A DNA stretch of 43,621 bases from Chitinophagaceae bacterium (GCA_019455085.1 JACFNA010000005.1:1-43621), one strand, 5' to 3'. Positions 1-8,190 are shown, counted from the stretch's first letter. Notes: generated by a model not told the origin, from the sequence alone. Program-made: numbers and translations.

Positions 1-247
1 GGCAAAGCCGCCGGGGCGAAATAGCGCAATGAAGCGGAGCGAATTGCGCTATTTCGGTAGGGCTTGCTGCTGTGCTGGATTCAATGCTTGTTCAGCTGGA
101 ACGTTAGCCCAATAGAATTACAAAAGTTGAAATTAAAAATTAAAAATTGAAATATGAAAGTTAAGCCCGGACAAAAGTCCAAAAAAGTACAAAAAGCTGA
201 TGGCAAACACGTTAGCCAGCATGGAAGCAAGCCCCATGTTATAGGCC
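1..247 (-). other. Distal attC-like cassette end, truncated by window edge
   Basis: Read on the minus strand, this stretch begins with GGCCTATAAC (247-238). That is the exact reverse complement of the GTTATAGGCC reading at 821-812 on the other side of the 353-790 gene. It ends at the window edge inside a 55-bp segment (1-55) identical but for one base to 931-985. That segment holds a perfect 13-bp stem, GAAATAGCGCAAT (18-30) with ATTGCGCTATTTC (43-55). Two GTTAGCC words (plus strand, 103-109 and 211-217) lie inside and resemble integron R' boxes. Integron attC sites have complementary ends around a foldable centre; calling this one is inference, and it is longer than classical attC sites. I see no convincing gene here: a plus-strand reading frame from 154 has no recognisable family and runs over the better-supported minus-strand gene. 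Confidence 0.45.
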
Positions 248-352
248 GTTCGTTTGTTAGTGAAGAATTTGTGCACTTATCTGTCAGCGAGAAATTGTGT
301 ATAGTAAACAATTTTGATAAAAAATATTTTCCATTGTTGAAATATGGTGTTA

Positions 353-790
353 TCAGTCTTGATAATTATTTTCTATGTCGGGATTTTGTTGTTTGTCATC
401 CTCCCAAATATCACGAAAGTATTTTGCGTTCTTTGGAAGTCCAGTCAGAATCTTGTCTTTCAAATGAAGATTCGGAAACGCTTTCTTTGTATTTGAAAGA
501 ACAGCATGGAAATAGCTAATTAGCTCGTTATAGTCATTTATCAGTTTTTTATTTTCTTCTGGCGTAAATCCATATTCCAAAAATAGTTCTTGTTTCGTTT
601 TGAGGCGTTCGGCGGGTATATGAATGTTTTCATAAAAATCTCTTACCTTCTCCCAGGATACTGTTTGGATATAGTTTTGAAGTCTTGAAATAGTGTCTTT
701 TTGAGATTTGATTTGTTTTTTAAGGATTACGCCAACTATTGCAGTTGTGAGGGTTGGGATTGTGATAGTTAACAAAGCTGTCCAGTCCAT
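353..790 (-). CDS. Small membrane-anchored hypothetical protein (cassette gene)
   Basis: A 145-residue protein of unknown function. Residues about 4-25 form one hydrophobic segment, followed by a positive KKQIKSQK stretch and a mainly helical, charged soluble part with several aromatic residues. This suggests an N-terminally anchored protein facing the cytoplasm. The ATG lies 21 nt after the GTTATAGGCC end (821-812) and the TGA lies about 105 nt before the matching GGCCTATAAC end (247-238), so the gene fills the segment as integron cassette genes fill theirs. It reads the same way as the recombinase at 1122-2348. I recognise no family. Small single-helix proteins of this kind are common cassette cargo, sometimes in phage defence, but nothing here proves such a role. 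Existence of the gene is fairly likely, function unknown. Confidence 0.6.
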   Translation of the reverse strand: MDWTALLTITIPTLTTAIVGVILKKQIKSQKDTISRLQNYIQTVSWEKVRDFYENIHIPAERLKTKQELFLEYGFTPEENKKLINDYNELISYFHAVLSNTKKAFPNLHLKDKILTGLPKNAKYFRDIWEDDKQQNPDIENNYQD

Positions 791-811
791 ATATGAAAGT
801 TGATGTTGAAT

Positions 812-985
812 GGCCTATAACGCCCCGGCGGCTTTGCGCAGTGCCGAAGCCGTACCGAAGGTACGAAGCGAAGGCATTGAGCAAAACAGCCAGAAATGCG
901 CAGTTCGCAAAGCGGACAAGCATTTCTGGCGGCAAAGCCGCCGGGGCGAAATAGCGCAATGAAGCGAAGCGAATTGCGCTATTTC
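812..985 (-). repeat. Nested-hairpin attC-like site beside the recombinase
   Basis: A compact multi-hairpin element. On the plus strand it has GGCCTATAAC (812-821), then an outer arm CGCCCCGGCGGCTTTGC (821-837) pairing perfectly over 17 bp with 932-948. Inside the arms are two hairpins: 842-876 (TGCC..GTACC / GGTAC..GGCA) and 889-930 (11-bp perfect arms GCCAGAAATGC / GCATTTCTGGC). A further hairpin follows with 13-bp perfect arms 948-960 and 973-985. The last 55 bp recur at 1-55 with one mismatch. The whole can fold as a multi-way junction in single-stranded form. attC sites are recognised as folded single strands by integron integrases, and the terminal GTTATAG (minus strand) resembles the GTTRRRY core, so a recombination-site role is inferred. 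A transcription terminator for the recombinase gene is the alternative. Confidence 0.6.
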
Positions 986-1121
986 TCATAAATATACGAA
1001 CATTATCCGGGGAGCAAGCATTACAAACAATTTTTTTGCACCATTGATTATCAACATGTTTGGTCGCTTTTGCGCAATACATATTAAAAAATATGCTGTT
1101 TCGTCAATGCAATTTTCACAA
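986..1121. other. Intergenic spacer, possible attI region
   Basis: This AT-rich spacer lies between the recombinase stop codon and the nested-hairpin element. It holds no gene. It contains CATGTTTGGTCG (1055-1066), which resembles CATGTTATAGGCCG (235-248) at the far cassette boundary, so it could carry the primary recombination site. No stronger evidence is visible, and the likeness is short enough to be chance. Confidence 0.2.
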
Positions 1122-2348
1122 TTATTTCTTCAGAAGGTCGTCAATATCTTCAATCGGGCTTAAAATATTTGTAAGGTCTTTGTTCGTGACATGCAGATAT
1201 TTCAAAGTCGTTTTTATATCCTTATGGCCCAACAATTTCTGGATAAAGACGACATCAATTCCCTTATCGAGCAGGTGCGTCGCAAAGCTGTGTCTCAACA
1301 TGTGCATACCTCCGGCCTGGTTGATACCGGCCTTTTTCTTGGCACGTTGCATTACCGCCTGGATACTGCGATGGCTCAGATGTTCATTTTCGTACTGCCC
1401 CTCAAAAAGATAAAACTTAGGCTTGTAGGTTCTGTAATAATCGCGAAGCATGAACAGAATATGCGGACTAAGGCTTATCACCCGGTCCTTCTTGCCCTTA
1501 CCTCTTTCTATAAACAGCATATTTCTTTGCCCGTCTATGTTGCTTATTTTCAGAGATACTACCTCGCTTACACGTAATCCGCAGGCATACGCTAAGGCTA
1601 TGATTGTTTTGTGTTTTTTATTTTCAATGGAGTTTATCAAAGATGCAATCTGCTCTTTACTGATCACTTTGGGTAATATCAACTGTTTTTTAGGACGCGG
1701 TATGGCCCAGAAGAATTTCTCTCTTCCCAATACTTTTTCATAATAAAACTTCAGCGCATTCATCCTGCTGTGCAGCGTGTTCTCACTCAGGTTTAATTTT
1801 TCAGAACAATACTGTAGATAGTCTTTCAGCCGGTCAGGCGTAAACGCTTCTGTCGGGTGCTTATTTATGGCTACCAGAAATTGTGCAAATTCGTTCTTAT
1901 ATGTTCTGATCGTGTTCGGCGAATACGCTTTCAACACGAGTTCTCTTTCAAATTGCAGCAAGGCCCGCACATTAACATTGTGAATAATACCAGACGGCAA
2001 AGCTATCCCCGAAGCAGCGCCTTTCTTTGAAAGTGCTTTTTCTGTTTTTGCAGGAAGGTGGGTGGCGGCAGTTCCTACCCGGGTTTTCTCTCCTTCCGTG
2101 GCTCGTATCTCACGCACCACATGAATAACTTCTCTTCCCGGGATCTCCAGAGCTTTATTGAGTGCAGCCTTCAGTTTCGAATGATTCTGTGCAGTGTCTT
2201 CCACATACCAGCAGGTATGTGTCTTGCTCCAGCGGGCATCTGTATGTTTTCTGATGATACTTTGCAATGCAGCGTCTTTTGCAAAATAAATGCCGATACA
2301 GTCTTTGCCCCTGTGTAGCAATGGTTTTAGTGTGATGTGCTTCATCAT
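1122..2348 (-). CDS. Tyrosine recombinase (Xer/integron-integrase-like)
   Basis: A site-specific DNA recombinase of 408 residues. The C-terminal catalytic domain shows the full set: Arg259 in GLRVSE, Lys in the GKGKKDR turn (about 286), HMLRH (His349, Arg352), His375 in LLGHKD and the nucleophile Tyr384 in TLKYLHV. A SAM-like core-binding domain covers about 125-210 (SPNTIRTYKNEF). The first about 65 residues form an extra N-terminal domain (HITLKPLLHRG...ARWSKTHTCWYV) that Xer proteins lack but many Bacteroidota integrases share. I see no clear integron-specific insertion before HMLRH, so it is not a textbook IntI. The start is placed at tandem ATGs (2348/2345) after AAGGAAT; an ATG at 2393 would add 15 unlikely residues. 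Its 3' end faces the hairpin element and cassette, transcribed in the same direction, as in the reversed integrons described in Treponema. Confidence 0.9.
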   Translation of the reverse strand: MMKHITLKPLLHRGKDCIGIYFAKDAALQSIIRKHTDARWSKTHTCWYVEDTAQNHSKLKAALNKALEIPGREVIHVVREIRATEGEKTRVGTAATHLPAKTEKALSKKGAASGIALPSGIIHNVNVRALLQFERELVLKAYSPNTIRTYKNEFAQFLVAINKHPTEAFTPDRLKDYLQYCSEKLNLSENTLHSRMNALKFYYEKVLGREKFFWAIPRPKKQLILPKVISKEQIASLINSIENKKHKTIIALAYACGLRVSEVVSLKISNIDGQRNMLFIERGKGKKDRVISLSPHILFMLRDYYRTYKPKFYLFEGQYENEHLSHRSIQAVMQRAKKKAGINQAGGMHMLRHSFATHLLDKGIDVVFIQKLLGHKDIKTTLKYLHVTNKDLTNILSPIEDIDDLLKK

Positions 2349-2551
2349 TATAAATTCCTTACGGTGAAGTAATTGACATCTTGTCTTACCCACTTATGCT
2401 GTCTGATGAAGTTAAGCAAAAAAATCCCTGTGATTCGAGGCTGTTTTCTGTTGTAGATTTTGAACGCTGATTGATATAATCCGGGTAATAAGCAGCATGC
2501 GAATTGTATTGAAGTGTCGGGTGTCTCTCTCAAGCTATAGCCGTCAGGCTC

Positions 2552-3862
2552 TCAATGTACAACCTCAGGGCCCTGAGCATGACCTTCGTTCGCCGTGAGG
2601 GGTGTTTCAGAGATCTTTCCCGGGCGGATGATAAGCCGCAGCGTAGGATTGTTGTTTATAAACGACCAGAACCAGTTAAATGCCAGTTTGGCTTTATTAC
2701 GATATCCGATCAAAGGAATAATATGGATAAAGAGCCAGATGAGCCATGCGAAGTAACCTTTCATTGAAAAGTGCCGTAAGTCGGCCACGGCTTTAAATTT
2801 ACTGATTATGGCCATGCTGCCTTTGTCATTATATCTGAATGGAGTCGGGTTTTTCCCTGAAGCTATATTTCTGAGATTTCGCGCCAGGAGCTTTCCCTGC
2901 TGGATGGCTACCTGTGCCAATTGGGGGTGCCCGTCCGGAAAGGCCGGATCGGTATGCTGCAGGGAGATATCGCCGATGGCATATATATTTTTGTAACCCT
3001 CCACACAATTAAATGCATCAGTTACAATACGTTTGCCCCTTCCTGTTACTATGCGGGGAAGGCCTTCTATGTGATTGGCGACTACTCCGGAAGTCCAGAT
3101 TAGTACTTCAGAACGAATCTTCTCTCCATTTGAAAGGATGACCGTTCCATCCTGATAGTCTTTTACGGAGACTCCTGTTTGGATAAGCACCCCGAGGTGC
3201 GATAATACTTTTTGTGCTTCCGTCTGTGCTTTTTTACTCATGGTGCTAAGGAGCGACGGGCCTGCGTCAATCAGGTGTATGTGACCCTGAAAATTCTGTA
3301 TTTCGGGATATTCCTTGGCGGCAATATAACGGCCAAGTTCCGCCAGCATTCCTGAGATTTCCACACCTGTAGGGCCTCCTCCGGCGATTACTATATTCAA
3401 AGCCTGATTTTTTTCTTCGGCCGTCTGTGCTCTTACTGCTTTCTCCATCGACATCAGAATGTGATTGCGCAGATTAAGTGCGTCGTTAATTGTTTTCATC
3501 GGCCAGGCTCCCCTTGCTACGTTTTCCATCCCGAAATAGTTGGTACGTGTACCGCTCGCGATTACTAAAATATCGTAAGGAAGCGCTCCTGTGCTGGTTT
3601 TGATATATTGCTTTTCGGGCATCACTTCCAGCAAAGATCCCATGTGAAAGCGCAGATTCGCTTTTTTCTGAAAAAGTCGCCTGAACGGATAACTGATGTT
3701 TGAAGCTTCTATGAATCCCGAAGCTACCTGATAAAGTAATGGAGGGAAGAAGTGGTAGTTATTCCTATCTACCAGGGTTATCTGAAATCCATCATATTTT
3801 GATAACTCTTTTACAAAATTGAGGCCTGCAAATCCACCTCCAACAACTACAATTTTTTTCAT
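2552..3862 (-). CDS. ndh: Type II NADH:quinone oxidoreductase (NDH-2)
   Basis: A membrane-associated flavoenzyme that passes electrons from NADH to menaquinone without pumping protons. The N-terminus has the FAD-binding GGGFAG motif followed by the acidic end of the second strand (LVDRNN) and FFPPLLYQVASG, typical of this family. A second nucleotide-binding motif (IAGGGPTGVEISG, around residue 160) serves NADH. The FAD-contacting IYAIGD motif follows at about 300. The C-terminal FAWLIWLFIHIIPLIGYRNK stretch is the hydrophobic membrane-binding part. The start is set at the ATG at 3862, giving 436 residues and beginning MKKIVVVGG; an ATG at 3886 would add eight residues. It stands alone, about 130 bp from the methyltransferase gene. 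Confidence 0.88.
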   Translation of the reverse strand: MKKIVVVGGGFAGLNFVKELSKYDGFQITLVDRNNYHFFPPLLYQVASGFIEASNISYPFRRLFQKKANLRFHMGSLLEVMPEKQYIKTSTGALPYDILVIASGTRTNYFGMENVARGAWPMKTINDALNLRNHILMSMEKAVRAQTAEEKNQALNIVIAGGGPTGVEISGMLAELGRYIAAKEYPEIQNFQGHIHLIDAGPSLLSTMSKKAQTEAQKVLSHLGVLIQTGVSVKDYQDGTVILSNGEKIRSEVLIWTSGVVANHIEGLPRIVTGRGKRIVTDAFNCVEGYKNIYAIGDISLQHTDPAFPDGHPQLAQVAIQQGKLLARNLRNIASGKNPTPFRYNDKGSMAIISKFKAVADLRHFSMKGYFAWLIWLFIHIIPLIGYRNKAKLAFNWFWSFINNNPTLRLIIRPGKISETPLTANEGHAQGPEVVH

Positions 3863-3994
3863 TACCTGCTCTTTATACTGTGTCATACTGTATCAGGAGA
3901 TAAGGGATAGAAATCCTGAATCCCGCTCGCTGAACCGGCTATAAAAATAAGTGGATACAAGTAAAAAAAGCACAGATACAAACCGAAGATGCCG

Positions 3995-4771
3995 TTATTT
4001 TTTTCTGGCAATTATCGCCACCGCATTCATCTCCTTTTTGTATTTGTTAAAGACGCATCGCATCTCGTTGATTCTCTTACGGGCTGAATTGTTGCGGAGT
4101 ATATTGAATCCGATTTTAAGACTGCGAAGGAGTCCTTCGTCATCAATAACCCGCTTTGTTTCGAGGAGGAGCATGGGGTTCGTATAGACATGCACAATTT
4201 CAAATCCTTCATTCTCAAGCAGGGTTCTCCATTCATGCACTGTTAGCGGCCTCGCGTTTACCTTTATACATTGGCTTAGCTCACGCTGTACAGTCGCCTT
4301 TGTTTCTTCGCTTATTTCATCGGGTGCCAGGCCCAGTTCGTGGATACCATAGTATCCTCCTTTTCTGAGCAGCCGGTGTGCTTCCCTGATAATTTCAGAC
4401 TTTCTCTTATCCACGTGCATGGTGAGCATGGCCTCTCCATATAATTTATCAGCACACTCATCCGGGAGGTGGGTTTGTGAAGCCTCTGCTATGATGATTT
4501 GCCTGTTTGGCCCGGTAAATTTTTTCTGTAATCCTGCTGCAGCTTCCTCATTGAGTTCGATACCGGTATAGCTGTGAGGATTCTTTTTGAGTACCTGCGT
4601 AGCTGTGTAGCCGATGCCCGGGGCAAACTCGATCACATCGTCTCTTTCAGTAAAGTCCATCCCTCCCAATAACTTCAGCGTTAATTCCTTTCCACCGGGG
4701 CGCAATACGCGTTTTCCCATTTTGGATAGCAACCAGTGCCCCTGGCGTGTGTCAATAAATCGGTTACTCAT
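3995..4771 (-). CDS. Class I SAM-dependent methyltransferase
   Basis: A 258-residue cytoplasmic protein with the Rossmann methyltransferase fold. Motif I is VIEFAPGIGYTATQVL (around residue 48), followed by the acidic ribose-binding end of the second strand (YTGIELN) and a motif near DKLYGEAMLTMH. After that comes the typical AHRLLRKGGYYGIHELGL strand seen in Methyltransf_11-type small-molecule methylases. The substrate cannot be read from sequence. The N-terminal SNRFIDTRQGHWLLSKMGKRVLRPGG is characteristic of a set of uncharacterised methyltransferases. Upstream, GACCTTTG (minus strand, 4795-4788) fits the Bacteroidota -7 box at seven of eight positions, so the gene probably has its own promoter, divergent from the ABC-F gene. 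Confidence 0.8.
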   Translation of the reverse strand: MSNRFIDTRQGHWLLSKMGKRVLRPGGKELTLKLLGGMDFTERDDVIEFAPGIGYTATQVLKKNPHSYTGIELNEEAAAGLQKKFTGPNRQIIIAEASQTHLPDECADKLYGEAMLTMHVDKRKSEIIREAHRLLRKGGYYGIHELGLAPDEISEETKATVQRELSQCIKVNARPLTVHEWRTLLENEGFEIVHVYTNPMLLLETKRVIDDEGLLRSLKIGFNILRNNSARKRINEMRCVFNKYKKEMNAVAIIARKK

Positions 4772-4787
4772 ACACTTAAATTTCCGG

Positions 4788-4795
4788 CAAAGGTC
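4788..4795 (-). promoter_or_regulatory. Candidate -7 box for the methyltransferase gene
   Basis: Minus-strand GACCTTTG differs from the Bacteroidota -7 consensus TAnnTTTG only in the first base. It lies 16 nt before the ATG at 4771. No clear -33 element was found. Confidence 0.4.
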
Positions 4796-4895
4796 GAGGG
4801 CTCCAGTCCGAAAGGCTTGCTAAAGACGGAAAAGTTTGGTGGAGGCTGCTACCGTCCTGTTGCTGTAATGATAAGGCAGGATAGGCCAACAATAG

Positions 4896-4903
4896 TATCT
4901 TTG
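4896..4903 (+). promoter_or_regulatory. -7 promoter box for the ABC-F gene
   Basis: TATCTTTG is a perfect match to the Bacteroidota sigma-A -7 consensus TAnnTTTG. It lies 23 nt before the ATG at 4927, giving a leader of roughly 18 nt rich in A. No convincing -33 TTG is placed at the expected spacing. Confidence 0.6.
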
Positions 4904-4926
4904 CGCCGCAAAAAACAGTTGGAATC

Positions 4927-6855
4927 ATGCTTTTGGGCTTACAGAATGTAACATTTGAATTTGGGGCGAGGGTGATTGTCAGAGATGCGACCTGGCATAT
5001 TCAGCCGGGAGAACGGATAGGGCTTATCGGGTATAATGGTACCGGAAAGTCAACCTTGCTGAAGGTGCTCACAGGGCAGTATCATCCGTCGGCAGGTACT
5101 GTGGAAAAGAGCAGAGAGACTACTATCGGGTATCTGCATCAGGATTTGCTCAGCTTTGATACGGAGGATTCTATTCTGGGAGTTGCGCTGGGTGCTTTTG
5201 AGAAGGTAATGCGACTGGAAGCTGAGATAGCACAGTTGGGAAAAGAACTGGAGGAAACATCTGATGAAAAACTGGCGACAATTTACGCCGATAAGTTGCA
5301 TGAACTGGAACTTGCCGGAGGATATGAAGTGCACCATAAGACAGAAGAGGTATTGCAGGGATTGGGCTTTTCGAACGAAGATTTGCAAAGGCCTTATGCT
5401 GAGTTCAGCGGTGGCTGGCGGATGAGGGTGCTGCTGGCAAAGATGATTTTGATGAGCCCGGATGTGCTGCTTCTTGACGAGCCGACAAACCACCTCGACC
5501 TGCCATCTATTGAATGGTTAGAGAAGTATCTGCAACATTATCACGGATCCGTAGTGATAGTATCGCACGACCGTTATTTTCTTGACCGTATGGTTAATAA
5601 GATCGTAGAGCTTTATCAACAGGAGTTACATTTCTATTCAGGTAATTATAGCTATTACCTTGAAGAGAAGGCGTTGAGGATAGAACTCCAGCAAAGAGCA
5701 TACGAAAATCAGCAGGACTATATCCGTCAGCAGGAGCGATTTGTAGAGCGCTTCAAAGCCAAGGCTTCCAAGGCGGCACAGGCGCAAAGTATAGTGAAGC
5801 GGCTGGAGAAACTGGAACGGATTGAGAGTGCAGAGTTGGAACGGCCCAATATGAGGATCAATTTCAGCATTGATCAGAATCCCGGCAAAGTGTTATGTAC
5901 GCTGAAGCACGCCACCAAGAGCTTTGGCAGGATAAAGATTGTGGAAGACACGTCCGTGGAGATAAACAGGGGTGATAAAATAGCATTGATAGGGGCGAAC
6001 GGAAAGGGTAAATCTACATTGCTGCGAATGATCGCCGGCACTGAACCGTTCGAGGGGGAAAGAATTCCGGGGCACAACGTGAAACAGTCGTTTTATGCGC
6101 AACACCAGCTTGAGGCGCTGAATCTGGAGCATAATGTGCTGGAAGAGCTGAGCTATAGCGGTAGTGGTAAGACGGATCTGGAATTGCGTACGCTGCTCGG
6201 ATGTTTTCTTTTCAGCGGGGATGATGTGGACAAGAAGATCAGAATACTAAGTGGTGGAGAGAAAGCCCGTGTGGCACTGGCCAAAACAATCATAAGTAAG
6301 GGTAACTTCCTGCTGCTCGACGAACCTACTAACCACCTGGATATGCACTCGGTAGAGTTGCTGATTGAGGCTTTGCAAAAGTATGAGGGGAGCTATCTGC
6401 TGGTAAGCCACGATCGTTATTTTGTTAGCAAGACAGCAAATAAAATCTGGGAAATCCAGGATCTGAAGGTGAAGGAATTTGCAGGTGGTTACGAGGAATG
6501 GGAACAATGGAAGAAAGATCACCAGAAGCCTGAGAGAAAAATTGAAAAGGCAGAGCCAAAAGAGAGAAAGGAGGTGGCCAGAAAATCGGCATCGCAGCAA
6601 CAGGAAAAAGAAAAGCAACGGGAATTACAAAAAATAAAAAAGCAATTTGAACAGACAGAGAAGGCGCTTGAGAAAATAAATGCTGAGAAGGCCACTCTGG
6701 AAAACCTTCTTGCCTCTCCTGATATATATTCAGACGCAGGAAAATTTGCGGAGACGGAGAAGAGGTATCAGGAACTGAGCAGGCTGTCTGAAAAAGAAAA
6801 CCAGAAATACGAAACGCTGTTTGAGGAAATAATGAGGCTGGAAGGAGAGGAATGA
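4927..6855 (+). CDS. ABC-F family ribosome-associated ATPase
   Basis: A 642-residue soluble protein with two ABC ATPase domains and no membrane segments. Domain 1 has Walker A GYNGTGKST (about residue 37), signature FSGGWRMR and Walker B LLLDEPTNHLDLPSIEWLE. Domain 2 has Walker A GANGKGKST, signature LSGGEKARVALAK and Walker B LLLDEPTNHLDMHSVE. Between them lies a basic helical linker (YENQQDYIRQQERFVERFKAK) that in ABC-F proteins reaches the ribosomal P/E-site tRNA region. The last about 110 residues are a charged coiled coil, as in the Uup/YdiF subgroups. Family members relieve stalled ribosomes, and some protect against antibiotics. The linker here looks like the housekeeping type, but that is inference. 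A perfect -7 box lies just upstream. Confidence 0.9.
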   Translation: MLLGLQNVTFEFGARVIVRDATWHIQPGERIGLIGYNGTGKSTLLKVLTGQYHPSAGTVEKSRETTIGYLHQDLLSFDTEDSILGVALGAFEKVMRLEAEIAQLGKELEETSDEKLATIYADKLHELELAGGYEVHHKTEEVLQGLGFSNEDLQRPYAEFSGGWRMRVLLAKMILMSPDVLLLDEPTNHLDLPSIEWLEKYLQHYHGSVVIVSHDRYFLDRMVNKIVELYQQELHFYSGNYSYYLEEKALRIELQQRAYENQQDYIRQQERFVERFKAKASKAAQAQSIVKRLEKLERIESAELERPNMRINFSIDQNPGKVLCTLKHATKSFGRIKIVEDTSVEINRGDKIALIGANGKGKSTLLRMIAGTEPFEGERIPGHNVKQSFYAQHQLEALNLEHNVLEELSYSGSGKTDLELRTLLGCFLFSGDDVDKKIRILSGGEKARVALAKTIISKGNFLLLDEPTNHLDMHSVELLIEALQKYEGSYLLVSHDRYFVSKTANKIWEIQDLKVKEFAGGYEEWEQWKKDHQKPERKIEKAEPKERKEVARKSASQQQEKEKQRELQKIKKQFEQTEKALEKINAEKATLENLLASPDIYSDAGKFAETEKRYQELSRLSEKENQKYETLFEEIMRLEGEE

Positions 6856-6878
6856 ATTAACCCTCGTCTTCCAGCCTC
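6834..6878. repeat. Hairpin spanning the ABC-F stop codon
   Basis: Perfect 11-bp arms GAGGCTGGAAG (6834-6844) and CTTCCAGCCTC (6868-6878) flank a 23-nt loop that contains the stop codon. There is no T-run, so an intrinsic terminator is doubtful. It lies between convergent genes and could fold in both transcripts as a 3'-end structure. Confidence 0.5.
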
Positions 6879-6916
6879 AATGTTGGGGAGATAGGTCCTT
6901 GTAAAAAGGAATATAT

Positions 6917-8170
6917 CTATGAAAATCTCATTGGATCGAAAGCTGAGATATTTATTTCAGGAGCCTTATTGGTTAACAGGTCAGAGATAATCCTGGCTGT
7001 ACCAGCTGCACACGATACACCCAGCATGGCATGGCCTCCTGCGATATTCACGTTTTCATACCCGTTAAACTTACCGATATATCCCAGTCCGTCTGGGGAT
7101 ACAGGACGAAGTCCGGTCCAAATCTTATCTAATGGCGGGAAGTCGATTTTCAGGCCGGGATAAAATTTTCTGATAGAGTTATAAATTCCCTGCATTCTTT
7201 TCACCAGCACTTTGTCATTCAGTCCGCTAAACTCCATTGTGCCACCGATACGCAGTGTATGTTTCCAGGGCGTAATAGCACAACGGCCGTCTACAAGGAT
7301 GGCAGGGTACTTAATATTTTTCTCTATGTGATCGTAGGTGGTACTATACCCTTTACCTCCCTGAATCATCAGCCTGTGCCCCAGTTTGTGAGTCAGTTCC
7401 CCAAGCCAGCTTCCCGGTGAAAGGATGATTTCGTCTGCTGAATAATCGCCTTTGTCTGTCAGTACGCTTTTTACCCTTTGCCCTTCTTTTTTAAAGCCGG
7501 TCACCTCCGTGTTAAGCTGAAAATGGACGCCAAGGTCTGTCAGTTTTTGCTTCATAGCCAGCATAAACTTACCCGGGTGGATATGTGCATCGTCAGTAAA
7601 GAGTACTGCACCTGCCATATCCAGTTCTACATCAGGCTCATATTCCTGTACTTGTTTGCGATCCAGCACTACTACGTTGAGGCCATAATTAGCTGCCGCA
7701 TCCGCTACTTTCTTTTCTTTTTCAAATGCATCTTCTGAATGGCATACCATAAGACAGCCCTTTGTTTCCATATCAAAAACATCACCCAGGTCTGCACGGA
7801 TTTCATCCATCAGGTGCCGGCTGAGCTTTAGCAGGTCTTCGAGCGGATATGAATTTTTATCTACTGTTTTCTGGTTACTATTCTTGTAAAAGTTCAGCCC
7901 CCATCGGATAAAATTGAGATCTAGCCGTGGCTTGATGTAGAAAGGGCTCTTGCTATCGAGCAGGTATTTCACTCCTTCTGCAATGATCCCCGGGCTCGCC
8001 AACGGCACGAAGTGACTGGGAGATAGAAATCCCATATTTCCGAAAGAACAGTTGTTTTCTATTGTGCCCCGGTCGATAACCTTTACATCGAATCCTTCCT
8101 TGTGGAGATAGTAGGCAGCACAGAGGCCGTTGATGCCGCCGCCTACGATGATTGCTGATTTGTTTTTCAT
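6917..8170 (-). CDS. FAD-dependent amino-acid oxidoreductase (DadA-like)
   Basis: A 417-residue flavoprotein of the DAO superfamily. The N-terminus has the dinucleotide-binding GGGINGLCAAYYL motif and the acidic VKVIDRG end. Next come SFGNMGFLSPSHFVPLASPG, typical of D-amino-acid dehydrogenases, and GLRPVSPDGLGYIG near the C-terminus with a final AGGHAMLGVSCAAGTA flavin-contacting segment. Such enzymes oxidise D-amino acids (or proline/hydroxyproline analogues) to 2-oxo acids and pass electrons to the quinone pool. The gene starts 20 nt after lysA and is co-directional, so the two are probably co-transcribed. That suggests a substrate tied to meso-diaminopimelate, lysine or cell-wall D-amino acids, but the exact substrate is unproven. 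Confidence 0.8.
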   Translation of the reverse strand: MKNKSAIIVGGGINGLCAAYYLHKEGFDVKVIDRGTIENNCSFGNMGFLSPSHFVPLASPGIIAEGVKYLLDSKSPFYIKPRLDLNFIRWGLNFYKNSNQKTVDKNSYPLEDLLKLSRHLMDEIRADLGDVFDMETKGCLMVCHSEDAFEKEKKVADAAANYGLNVVVLDRKQVQEYEPDVELDMAGAVLFTDDAHIHPGKFMLAMKQKLTDLGVHFQLNTEVTGFKKEGQRVKSVLTDKGDYSADEIILSPGSWLGELTHKLGHRLMIQGGKGYSTTYDHIEKNIKYPAILVDGRCAITPWKHTLRIGGTMEFSGLNDKVLVKRMQGIYNSIRKFYPGLKIDFPPLDKIWTGLRPVSPDGLGYIGKFNGYENVNIAGGHAMLGVSCAAGTARIISDLLTNKAPEINISAFDPMRFS

Positions 8171-8190
8171 ATTAAAGTAATATTTCTGTA

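Noticed and set aside
154..519. A 121-codon plus-strand frame in the cassette region
   Set aside because: It overlaps the better-supported minus-strand gene at 353-790, matches no family, and runs through the GTTATAGGCC boundary. Its first third could be a remnant of a second cassette gene, but that is not supported.
2349..2551. A short minus-strand gene (61 codons) before the recombinase
   Set aside because: It overlaps the start of the recombinase, has no motif, and the composition is not convincing.
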